64,000 bases of DNA, from the NCBI GenBank assembly GCA_017506865.1, contig JAFCMP010000145.1, positions 1-64,000 of the forward strand, read 5' to 3'. Each line of letters starts with the position of its first letter. Within the stretch, counting starts at the first letter, position 1. The translations under genes and the position numbers were made by a program. Under the pieces are notes generated by a model. It was not told the origin of the DNA. It worked only from the letters and a program-made list of their open reading frames with translations, and did not search any database. Origin of the DNA: Tribonema minus (lineage: Eukaryota > Sar > Xanthophyceae > Tribonematales > Tribonemataceae). Of the stretch, positions 20,962 through 31,062 are shown one piece after another.

Positions 20962-23900
20962 TGCAATACTTTTGCCTCTTGCCAGGCGCCTAGTCGCTCT
21001 CTTCACGCTGCAGATGCGTCTTGCCTAGGGACAAACAGTGCTCTTGAGGATCCTGTCACGACAGGGCATTGTGATTTGGCACCAATATCCGGGCCGGCGA
21101 AGGTCACCACCGTGACGGTGGCGACCCGGATACCCTCAACCGTGTGCCATACAGTCACCGTGGAGGAGCAGCAAGACGCGCTGGCAAAAGCCACCAACTA
21201 TGGCTTTTCCACTTGGCACACGGGCCTGCAGGCACTCCACAAACAGGCGCTTGGGGAAAACACAGCGACGCTAGCACGTGGTGGGGAGCTTCGCCCCGTG
21301 AGCAACGTGGGCAACGGCAACTGCCTGATTCATACAGCTCTACACGGCATAGGCAGCGTCGCAGTTGAGCACGGACTGCCGGCCCCAGCGCTGGTGATTG
21401 CCATGCGAGAGGCACTGCTGGACGGGATGGTGGCATACGTCACGCAGGGGGCGGGCAAACAAGGGGCCAGCATGTCATCGATGCGTCAACTGACCGCGCA
21501 TGCCGCAGCCCAACCTGCGTGTACACGTGAACAATTCGACACGTACGGGACACGCGCTCGCTGCCTCGCAATCGAGTACGGCACAAATGAAACGGATAGC
21601 AAGGACAGCGGGCACACGCTCCTGCTGCAACGCCTACAGGAAGAGGGCGTGTGGGGACGGCCCCTCGGTTTGTCTGTGTGGGCCATTGTTGCAGCGGTCT
21701 ACGCGGTCTCGGTGACGGTGTGGCAGGCCAAGCCTCAGGCCACTGGCAGCACGCAAAAATCAACAGGGCTGGTGCTGGCACAACTGATGGGGCTGCCAGC
21801 GGTATTCGCACCGGCGACTCCAGCTCAGCCTGACTGCCATCTGGATGTGCTGTGGACGCCGCCTGGGCTATATACAAATGTGGGACACTTTGAACTGCTT
21901 GTCGCCCCTGCGGCAGCTCCGCCCTTGCCAACCACTATGACAGCGTCGGCGACCACTCAAGCTGACAGCACCCACATCACGGCTCCGAGTCGGACACAGC
22001 CCCGTACTGCGCTGCAGTTGCCACAGCAGCCTGAGCCACTGAGGTGTCCACTATGCACACTGGCATTTTGGCAGCTTGGTCAGAAAGAGGACAGCAAACA
22101 GCGAGGCAAACTGTCAGCTGCGAGCCGCATGGCACCGGTAGTGGCCCACTTCAACGGTGGTAGCTGCACGAGGTCGATGCTGAACCCTGAGGCGAGCACA
22201 TCACACTGTCAGCAAAATCCGGCGGCAGCATACGCCAAGGGCATCCGGCAGCAGGTTGATCACGACCCATCCGGTGACCGTGCCCCTTCAGGCAGCAGTA
22301 CCTGCAGCACTGGGGCACACCATGCCAAGCATGTGCAGGAGATGAGCACCATGTATGGTTGCACGGCAGAAGACTTCCTACGGGCGGTAAGGAAGCTGAG
22401 TGCATGCACAGGTGCCTGCGGCCTGGTCCATATGTCAGCCAGCGCGGGGCAGAGGCAATGCGCGCTGACCTCGCCATGCCACACGTGTCGACGGAATGGA
22501 AGCGCCCCCACGCGCGCACGCCCGGCAGTACCCCCGGGCCAGTCCGAGGGCGGGGGTGCGGGTAGCGACGGCGCGGCCGCGGCGGCGGGGGCTGCCGCAG
22601 CGACACCTCCAAAACTACCGGCGGTGCCGGCTAGTGGCGCTGCCAACTCAAAGTCTAGCAAGAAACGCCCGGCGGCCACGGCAACCGGCGCGCAACGCCG
22701 GCGCCGAACGGCAGCTGCTGCGGCACCGCCTAGCAGCGCCGGCAGCCGCACTCAGTCTGACAGCCTGAGGCTGCAGGACAGCAGCCCCCCCCGCGGGACG
22801 GCCGTGGGATGGGCGGACATGGACGTGGACCCGCCGGACGATGCCGCGTCACCGCCCCCCCCGACCACCACCACCAGTGGCAGGCCCTCAAAGCCCCAGG
22901 CACGAGCATCCCTGGCTTGGGACCTCTCGACGCCCTCGGTCGTCCACGCACTTGACCAGACCAATGAGGCGGATCTACTGCTGCTGCGGTTCACCACGAC
23001 TGCCAACCCCTTCCGCACTCAGCTGCAGTGCACCCAGTGGGCACGGCTAGTGGAGCACGCCACACGACTACTGGCGGACGCCACAGACAGTGCACGTGAG
23101 GCGGCACGGGTGCGCCTCCACCATGGTGCCGGGGCGTTTGCTCATCAGGTTTCTCAGACTCTAGTGCAGCGCGGCTACAGGCTGCTGCACCTGCTAGCAG
23201 CGATGGCCTTTGGTAGGCAACCGGAGGGAACCGGTATGCCGCCTGCGGCCCGGCTGGCAGCGTTGCTGTCTGGCGACTTCGCGGAGCTACTGAGAAAGAC
23301 GCTGTCAGCAGCAGCGGCGCTGCGGGCCCCCAAACCAAACAACGCAGCTATGGCGTCGGCACAAACGAACTTCGATGCCGACTGGACGGAGGCTGACTCC
23401 AGGCAGCAAACAGCATGCGCTGCCCTCTCAGGCAAGCGACGGGGGGTAGGCTTGGCTGCCGCACGACTAGAGGCGCGTGAAGCATGCGCCCCAGCAGACG
23501 AGGTCACGGCACAGGTGCTGGCAGCAAAGCACCCTGAAACTGGCACCCGGCCGGGGGTAGTCGATACGCCAATGGAGCAAGTGCGCGGCCTGGTACGCGA
23601 CGCCCGGCGGCACTGCTTACACAGCGCAGGGGTGGCAACGACCACCGGGCCAGCTGGCAGCGGCAGTCCTGTCTTCGAATCGGGTCAGGCACATGATCAC
23701 AGCGATAGGCCTGAGGATGCTGCCAGCGCAGCCGGACGGCGCCTCGAGGTGGAGGCGGCAGACATACTGTCGACCTTGTCCGCAGCAGGGGCGGGGAAGG
23801 CAGGAGGGCTGGACGGCCTACGCTATGAACACCTCTTGATGGCCGCTGGGCCTGGTGCACCAGTGAAAGCAGCCACCCGCCCCGTGAGCAGTGCCTCGCC

Positions 23901-26900
23901 AGGACTAGCTGGTGATTCAGAATCAGATGTGATGGAACCGGCATTCGCTCATCACCTGGCCAAGGTGTTCACGACGCTGCTTGTTGAGCCCGAACTGCTG
24001 CCGGAGCAATCGCAACGGCTTCTCCGCGCCGCGGCCCTCTCAGGCATAGGACAGAAGCGGCGTCCGATCGCCTGCTCCAGTGTCTGGCGCAGACTCCTCG
24101 GGTCCACAGCGGCACGGAGTGTCAAGGGCAAGATATCGGGGCTGCTGGCCTCCATGTCGCAGTTTGGCGTAGGATACCGGTCTGGCGTCGAGCATGTGGC
24201 AGCGCGCGCGCGCGTGTGGCACGAGCTGTATGGCACCACTATCCAACTGGACTGTGAGAACGCATTTAACAGTGTGGATCGCGCCGCCATTGTGCGGGGG
24301 CTTATGCTCTTCTGTCCGGAGCTGCTCCCGCACTTTGAGTCCGTATACTGTGGTGACACTGCCCCAGAGATGCGGGTGGAGGTGAACGGTGAAGCTCGCA
24401 TTATCTGCTCCCACCTAGGGTGCCAGCAAGGGGACCCTCTAGGGCCGCTGTACTTTGCAGTGGCAGCGGCCTTCCTACTCTTCTACCCTGATGGAGTGAA
24501 TGCGACGCCCGGCAGTATGCCGGCCTACGGCCACAGCACAGCGGAACCGCCAGCCCCGCACTGCGCTTTCCTGGATGACCTCAACGTGCTGCAAGCTGCC
24601 TACTTCGACGATGCAGCGGCCGCTGGGGTGGCAGAGGTGATCCGCCGGCTGGCGGCAGGGGGCCTACGCGTTCGACCAGACAAGTCGCTGGCCATCGCCA
24701 TGCGCGGCACAGTGTTTGATGAAGCGGCCAGAGCACGCCTGCGCGCCCTTGACATACCGTTTGTGGACACCACCATGCCAGAATCCAGTCAGGGCTTTAC
24801 ATCGGTCGGGGTACCGGTAGGGCACCCAGCCTATGTGCACGCTGCCATGAGCAAGCATCTTGTCGACGCAGGGACATGGCGATTGTCGTGGCAGCTAGCT
24901 GGAATGGCGCGGCATCACCTACAGGCAGCACAGTTCATTCTACGCAGGTCACTGACGAAGCGCATGGGCTTCTTAGCTCGGGTCGTTGACACGGCTTTGA
25001 GTGAGACATGGTTGCACGCGTTTGACGGGTTCTGTGCATGGACGCTCGAACGCATGCTGCATCTGCACGGCTGCTCTACCGCGGCAGCCATGAAGTCACA
25101 CCTGCTGGCCGCCTGCACTGCTGGTGACAATGAGGAAGCCAGCAGTGGCAGCGTGCTGGTATTGCCGCGCTTGGGCCCGCCAGAACTCACGGACATCGCA
25201 GTGCCACTGCGGGCGTCACGGTTGCCGGAGCGACGAGGCGGTCTGGGCATGCCGCTTTTGGGGCTACTGGCACCAGCCGCATACACGGCCCAGGCATGCA
25301 CAACACTGAGGCCGGCAATAATTCATGCCACTGTGGCAGCAGGGGCCCTGAGGCTCGGCACTGACGAACACGGCGCAGTCACCTGGTTCGCGCAGCACTC
25401 ATGCGCAATACGCGAGGACCAGGGACTGCCGCCAATCATCGAGGCCGTGCGACGCTCTACGCGAGCGCTGACAGCTGATGGCGGCGAAAAATCACGCACA
25501 GCTGTGGCCGAGCAGCTCCCAGCATCGTTGCTACGGTGGGCAGCAGATACGACGGCCGCAGCGTCGACGCTCCCCACTGCGGTGCAAGCGATCTACGCCG
25601 CAACTGCCGTCACGGAGACAGTGACCACTGAGCCAGCCCCACACACCCACGGCATTGTGCCTGGCGCCGAGGCGGCCGCTGCGGCGGCGACCGTACCTGG
25701 CCCTCAAGCCGCTGCCGCGGCTGCCCCTTCCACGCCCGCTAAAACACAAACTAGCGCGGAAGAAAGCAGCTGCAGCGGCGGGCAGGAGGACGACGACGAC
25801 GACTGGGAGGCCTATGCTGATGAGATCTGCAGGAAGGTAGTGCCCCGCCGCCGGCGCGGTCACTTCACGCACGGACTACAAGCCGGCCTTTCAAATGTTC
25901 TTCGACGTCAATACGAGGATTGCCTGGTGGAGGACCTAGAGGCTGCCTCGGCTGGTGCCGTGGGCAAGCCGACGCAGGCTGCACCTATTGGTGACTCGCG
26001 CGACACCAGCCGCCGCCGCCAACAGGCTAGCGCACGGGTCCTGGCGCAGCTGCGCAGCCAGCGTGCGTCCGGGGCAATGGCGTGGATGAGCGTGCCACCC
26101 ACTGCCAATGACCGCCCGGGTGCGGCGCCCATGTCCAGTATGGCAGCAGCCACGATGATTTTGATTGCGATCTTCATAGACGGGTGGGGCATACAGGGCG
26201 AGGTGTGCCCATGGCGGTGCAGTGATGTGAGCCCCACCTCCACGCATGCGATCAGCTGCCCCAGCCAGCACATACGGGGGCACAACGCGACACACACTGC
26301 CCAAAAGCGGTGCCTGCAGCGCATCTTGAGACAGCACCATGTCTCTATTGTCCGCAATGAGGACGCTAGCGTCTTCAAGGTACCGGGGTATCGGGCGGAC
26401 ACAGTCATTGACCCAGGGTGTCTGCACTTTAGCAGTGCATACCGTAACAAGGGAATAGTGCTAGACACAAGTGTGCGCGCGCCCACAGCGAGCTCGAACC
26501 TGACAGGCAGAACAAATGCCTCGAACACGGACGGCTATGCTGCTGGGGTGGGGGAGGACGCGAAGGTCAAGCACCACACCGGCACCTTGACGTCATCTTG
26601 GGCTTTTGTGCCATTCGTGCAGGAGTCGTACGGACGGCTGGGCAAGCAGACAAGCCTTTTTGTTAAGGAGTTGGCAATGCACTCAGCACTGTGCTCAGGG
26701 GGGGGGAAGGCAGATGTGTTACGCAAGGCCGGGTTAGCTAAGCGTCAGATCCTCATTGAGCTGAGCATATCGCTGGCGCGGGAGTTGGCGGAGCGCGTTA
26801 TGGCGTACACACGTGGAGCGCGAATGCTGGGCTGTGTTGCGGCGCCGGTATCCAAGCTCCTAGGGCACAGCGCAGACTAGGCTGCTGCGTTGACGCAAGC

Positions 26901-26950
26901 TTTTCGATTGCATAGGCAACCCGGCCTCCCTTGGGCCTTTATAAATACAA
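20863..26950 (+). mobile_element. Non-LTR-type retroelement with OTU protease and restriction-like nuclease region
   Basis: The unit is defined by the long ORF. No terminal repeats, polyA tail or target-site duplication could be found, so both borders are approximate. It directly follows the last recognised exon of the PT-repeat gene, and both share one reading frame across the junction. TTTATAAATA lies just 3' of the ORF, near 26938. Confidence 0.6.
20962..26880 (+). CDS. Retroelement polyprotein: OTU-like protease, zinc-finger region, reverse transcriptase, restriction-like endonuclease
   Basis: The frame is open from an amber TAG (20959-20961) to TAG 26880; residues below count from 21076. 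Upstream of the amber codon the same frame holds ATG 20863. An OTU-like cysteine protease is indicated by NGNCLIHTALHG (Cys83) and GHFELLV (His271). A CPLC...H...C stretch may be a zinc finger. The reverse transcriptase has GGLDGLRYEHL, KRRPIACSSVWRRLLG, QLDCENAFNSVDR, CQQGDPLGPLYF (from 1116) and FLDD (Asp1167, Asp1168; Y-x-DD replaced by F-L-DD). The C-terminus has an H-x-C...RGHN stretch, then RADTVI (Asp1775), VLDTSV (Asp1797), a Lys-rich segment and FVPFVQESYG, resembling the PD-(D/E)XK-type endonuclease of R2/NeSL-like elements. Family assignment is by motif only. Confidence 0.75.
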   Translation, partial: CNTFASCQAPSRSLHAADASCLGTNSALEDPVTTGHCDLAPISGPAKVTTVTVATRIPSTVCHTVTVEEQQDALAKATNYGFSTWHTGLQALHKQALGENTATLARGGELRPVSNVGNGNCLIHTALHGIGSVAVEHGLPAPALVIAMREALLDGMVAYVTQGAGKQGASMSSMRQLTAHAAAQPACTREQFDTYGTRARCLAIEYGTNETDSKDSGHTLLLQRLQEEGVWGRPLGLSVWAIVAAVYAVSVTVWQAKPQATGSTQKSTGLVLAQLMGLPAVFAPATPAQPDCHLDVLWTPPGLYTNVGHFELLVAPAAAPPLPTTMTASATTQADSTHITAPSRTQPRTALQLPQQPEPLRCPLCTLAFWQLGQKEDSKQRGKLSAASRMAPVVAHFNGGSCTRSMLNPEASTSHCQQNPAAAYAKGIRQQVDHDPSGDRAPSGSSTCSTGAHHAKHVQEMSTMYGCTAEDFLRAVRKLSACTGACGLVHMSASAGQRQCALTSPCHTCRRNGSAPTRARPAVPPGQSEGGGAGSDGAAAAAGAAAATPPKLPAVPASGAANSKSSKKRPAATATGAQRRRRTAAAAAPPSSAGSRTQSDSLRLQDSSPPRGTAVGWADMDVDPPDDAASPPPPTTTTSGRPSKPQARASLAWDLSTPSVVHALDQTNEADLLLLRFTTTANPFRTQLQCTQWARLVEHATRLLADATDSAREAARVRLHHGAGAFAHQVSQTLVQRGYRLLHLLAAMAFGRQPEGTGMPPAARLAALLSGDFAELLRKTLSAAAALRAPKPNNAAMASAQTNFDADWTEADSRQQTACAALSGKRRGVGLAAARLEAREACAPADEVTAQVLAAKHPETGTRPGVVDTPMEQVRGLVRDARRHCLHSAGVATTTGPAGSGSPVFESGQAHDHSDRPEDAASAAGRRLEVEAADILSTLSAAGAGKAGGLDGLRYEHLLMAAGPGAPVKAATRPVSSASPGLAGDSESDVMEPAFAHHLAKVFTTLLVEPELLPEQSQRLLRAAALSGIGQKRRPIACSSVWRRLLGSTAARSVKGKISGLLASMSQFGVGYRSGVEHVAARARVWHELYGTTIQLDCENAFNSVDRAAIVRGLMLFCPELLPHFESVYCGDTAPEMRVEVNGEARIICSHLGCQQGDPLGPLYFAVAAAFLLFYPDGVNATPGSMPAYGHSTAEPPAPHCAFLDDLNVLQAAYFDDAAAAGVAEVIRRLAAGGLRVRPDKSLAIAMRGTVFDEAARARLRALDIPFVDTTMPESSQGFTSVGVPVGHPAYVHAAMSKHLVDAGTWRLSWQLAGMARHHLQAAQFILRRSLTKRMGFLARVVDTALSETWLHAFDGFCAWTLERMLHLHGCSTAAAMKSHLLAACTAGDNEEASSGSVLVLPRLGPPELTDIAVPLRASRLPERRGGLGMPLLGLLAPAAYTAQACTTLRPAIIHATVAAGALRLGTDEHGAVTWFAQHSCAIREDQGLPPIIEAVRRSTRALTADGGEKSRTAVAEQLPASLLRWAADTTAAASTLPTAVQAIYAATAVTETVTTEPAPHTHGIVPGAEAAAAAATVPGPQAAAAAAPSTPAKTQTSAEESSCSGGQEDDDDDWEAYADEICRKVVPRRRRGHFTHGLQAGLSNVLRRQYEDCLVEDLEAASAGAVGKPTQAAPIGDSRDTSRRRQQASARVLAQLRSQRASGAMAWMSVPPTANDRPGAAPMSSMAAATMILIAIFIDGWGIQGEVCPWRCSDVSPTSTHAISCPSQHIRGHNATHTAQKRCLQRILRQHHVSIVRNEDASVFKVPGYRADTVIDPGCLHFSSAYRNKGIVLDTSVRAPTASSNLTGRTNASNTDGYAAGVGEDAKVKHHTGTLTSSWAFVPFVQESYGRLGKQTSLFVKELAMHSALCSGGGKADVLRKAGLAKRQILIELSISLARELAERVMAYTRGARMLGCVAAPVSKLLGHSAD

Positions 26951-28126
26951 GTCCATACGTACCCCTGGACCTAAGAGCAGGTGTCGATTGTTTCTTGATG
27001 CTGGCACAGTGACATGATGACACAATCAAGCTCTGCATGTCTGACAGTATGTACGACGCTGGCTATTTTATTTGTAGGCAAAGTGATTGTGCGCACTCAA
27101 TTGACTCGTGCCCCACGTCAAGCATGCTGCAGCAAAGAATCTGACGCGCCATTGCTGTTGCTCTTTTCAAGTTTACGATTCACCTACAGCACGCTGCCGC
27201 GCATGACAAATTCTCAAGGGCAGCTTTCATGGCATCCCCACTCGAGCGTGCCACAGTGACAGTGCAGGCAATGGTGGCAATGAAACAGACAGCAGCCAAG
27301 TCAGTTGGTCTCAGGCAAGTGTCTTTAAAAAACAAATGTGTTTAAAAAAGCATTCAGCTGAGCATCACCTCGTCAGTTTGAGGCCACATGGCTTGTTGGA
27401 AGACTGAAAAGACGAGAAAGCGAGCTTAAAGAGTCGGTAGCTAGCGCCCACTGGTGGAACATGGCGCGAGAGTGCGGAGCAGAAAGTGTCAACGCACATG
27501 TGCGCACTCTACGCTTCCAAATACTACAAATGGTAAAATGGCGTAAACAAAGCTGTAGGCAGGGCAACGCTACTTGGAGCTATCGTCATCACCGATCAGG
27601 CCAGCCTGAGCACTGCTGGCCGCCACACAACGTGCTGATGTAACGCCTGTAGCCTCAATCATACGGCGCCGCTTGCGCACCTGGGCTGCTAATCCCTATG
27701 CAAATAAACATGCTGATAAAACGACTCTGGCCTCCATCACACAATACCGCTTGTGCACCCGCGCTAAGCAGCACCAGGACACGAGTCCCGGCTCACAAGC
27801 TGCTGCGCACGGCATCCGTGGCTATAGCACTGTATACGTACATACCACCTTGCAGCAGGGCTCAGTAAGGCGCCTTCGAGTCGGCCGGCGTGCGTGGAAG
27901 AGGCAGCACTGCCCACCAGCTTGACTGGCCGGCCACAATAACCCAGCATCCTTGATGCTAGGCATAATGTGGCATGTGCAACGAGCCGGAGCTCCTCAGC
28001 CAGACCACAGCCCGTGCACGGACAAGAACCAGCCCTTCTCAGGCGCGGGAGGCAGCACGAGCGCAGTGTCCTGCAATCCGTGAAACATAGCAGCAGCAGC
28101 GGCTCGACAGACGCGAAAGCGCGCCT
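26881..28126. other. Spacer without recognisable gene
   Basis: Between the retroelement stop and the peroxidase stop codon. Short ORFs here show no family features. It holds a TATAAATA near 26941 and the 3' flank of the minus-strand peroxidase gene. Confidence 0.5.
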
Positions 28127-31021
28127 CTACGCCCCAGCAGGAAACTGGCTAAACTTGAAGTTCTGCGCCACCTTCGCGTAGTCGGCCGGCACCTTGTAGC
28201 CCGCCAGCGTCATGGCCTGGTACGCCTGGCAAAACTTCTGGCGAAACAGCTCGTCTGCGGCGGGATCGCCAGCCGAGAGCTCCTCCACGATTGGCGCAAA
28301 CGGGCTGTTGGCCGTTTTGCACACGCGGTTGCCGAGCGGCTTGTCGGGGTCGGGGAGCGTCGCGCACTTGAGGATGCGGTCGGAGGCAAAGTTGCCGCCG
28401 CCCTCCCAGACCTGCCACACGTTGCGCAAGCAGGGTCAGGGTTAGGCACGGCCAGGGTAACTGCTGCGTATGGCGCAAGCAGACACACGTTGTCAAGCAG
28501 GCGTAGGGCTGGGCACAGTCGGCGTAACGCTGTTGTCAAGCAGGTGTAGGGCTGGGCACAGTTGGCGGAACGCTGTGTGTTGGACCATTGATGCATTTGT
28601 GGTGCTTCCCTGCGAGGCGCAAATGAAGTTCAACGAGCGAAGGCGACAGCGTACTGGTGGCAGATGCACCCACACACAGCGCAGCTGATAGCATCGCGCT
28701 ATCGTGCACGGGGCTGCTGCCGCTCTTGTCAGAGCTGACTAGCACGCACGACAGGCCAAGATTGTAGCTGACGCAGGCAGGCACGTTGTCAAACAGGTGT
28801 AGGGCTGGGCACAGTCGGCGTAATGCTGTGCATCGGATGTGTGGTTGTGGTGCTCCTCTGCGAGGCGTGAATGAACTTCAACGAGCGAACGCAACAGTGC
28901 TTGTAGCAAATATACCTACGCACAGCGCAGCTGCTAGCACTGCGCTGTCGTGCATGTTAGTGGCTGCCACTCTTGTCTGCGCCGACAACCACGCCACAGC
29001 ACACCAAGATCGTAGTTGAGCACTGATGCACATTAGAAACAGTTCCGTGATGCTGTAAAATGCAGTATCATCGCAAATGCTGCTGCGCTGGACAGCAGTG
29101 CCGACACAGCGCATTGCCCTGCGGCCTGATGGATCTTCTTGAGCCACTGTGCACATCACACACGAGAGATTCATGACTTCGCCATGGGGTATGCACTGTG
29201 CATGTGGTGCCGTACTTGACAACTCTGTGCAACGGCAGGCGCACGGGAACCTGGCCACTGGTGACATGCTGCGAAACCGCTCCCACTTTACATTGGTAGT
29301 GGTGCACAGGCAATAGTGCTCAGGCATTTGGGATCGCGTACTCTGCCGGTTTGTGCGTTTTGCAAAGCACTGAAAGTTGCAGTGTCAGCCTGCACATATG
29401 CTGACATGCAGGTATGCTTGGGGCCTACATATTCACTTGTGTTCAGCGACCAACCCGCTGCTTTGAGACACTGAACACACAGCCTACTATGCTGCTGATG
29501 TATGTCATTGATTCCTGGTCATCAGTACGGCGGATGCATGGGTTAGTAAAGTAGTGCAGCCACCGCGCAAGGTACAAGTATTTTTGTACAGGAGAGTGGC
29601 GGTTGGGATTAGGGTTCACCATGCCTAAACCACACGGTGAGTGCAATGCGATGCATTGAGTGATGCGTACAGCTTGTGCTGGCTGAACGTCATCCCTTGG
29701 CAGTTGTCAGTTTCCGCGTTTCGCACGGGTCACACTTTGTGCGCGTCTGCACGGCTAGTGCTTGCTTTTCAACACCGTACCATCGCTATGCCTTGCATGC
29801 CGCTTTCATACCAATTTGCGCTTTCATACCAATTTGCGGGGGTAAGTCAGAAGTTCATCTTGAAGGTACAGCCGTGTGAAGTCCACACGCTGCCCGCACA
29901 CAACACAGTGTTAATAAACGGCTGCCCCCCATTGCCGCTACTTAGATTCCTAGTCATCGCGCCAACCCGGCGGCAACCATCCCCGCGACCGCTCGACAAC
30001 TACGAGCACTTCGTGCCTACGCGATCACACACGCGCGTTGCTTCAACTTGAAGTTCTACATCAGCGGAGCGTCACCTGCTGGAAGTACCGCGCGTCAAAC
30101 GTGTCCGGCGTCGGGTCCATGCGGCCCGTACCCCGCACGATGGTGCTCATCCTGGCGCCCGTAGCGGTGTCCATGACGTTTTTGTAGGGGGGGTGCGCGC
30201 GGTCGACGCCGACGCTGTGCGCCCCGCTGAGCGTTGCCACAAAGTTGAAGTTATGCACCAGCGGAGCGTCACCTGCTTGAAGTACCGCGCCGGAGACGCG
30301 CCGCTGAGCGTTGCCACACAGTTACAGTGCTGCAAGTTGAAGTTATGCTTCAGCGGAGCGTCACCTGCTTGAAGTACTGCGCGTCGAAGATGTCGGGCGT
30401 CAGGTCCATGCGGCCCGTAGCCCGCACGATGGTGCTCATCATGGCGCCCGTAGCGGTGTCCATGACGTTTTTGTAGGGGGAGTGCGCGCGGTCGACGCCG
30501 ACGGTGTGCGCTCCGCTGAGCGTTGCCACAAAGTCCGCCACCTGCGCGTCTTCCTCCGTGTAACTGCTGTAGACGCCGCTCTTGTCATTGTTCTTGCGGT
30601 CGCCCGTGAAGCCGAACGTTTCCAGGTCGCTCTTGCTGAAGCCCAGGCCCTTGAACTGCGTCGCGTGCAGAGTGGGAAGAGGGGCGGTGGGGGGGGGGAA
30701 GGGCGAGGGGGGGGGGGGGGGGGCATCATCATATAGGGGGAACCCAGGGCGTGAGTGTAAAGTGTACCAGGCAAGTCACTCACGAGTCACTCGTGAAGCC
30801 GCACTGATTCAGCGCGTCCTACGTGAAGCTGCGAGTGTGTAAAGTGCAGGTGCAATGGGGGGGGGGGGGGGGGGGGAGTAGGGATGACAGGATTGCCATA
30901 TTGTGGTAGGTTCTGGGGATGTCCGTGTGCCTTCGCTGCAAGCACGTGCGCGGGCACATTGCCAATCTTCAGCCCTGCGCCCCAAATCTTTAACCCTCAC
31001 GAAGCCGACCATGCCCGCAAT

Positions 31022-31062
<41 letters not shown>

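Noticed and set aside
21155-26528. Several minus-strand ORFs of 100-200 residues opposite the OTU/RT ORF
   Set aside because: The plus strand carries catalytic motifs throughout; the antisense frames show none.
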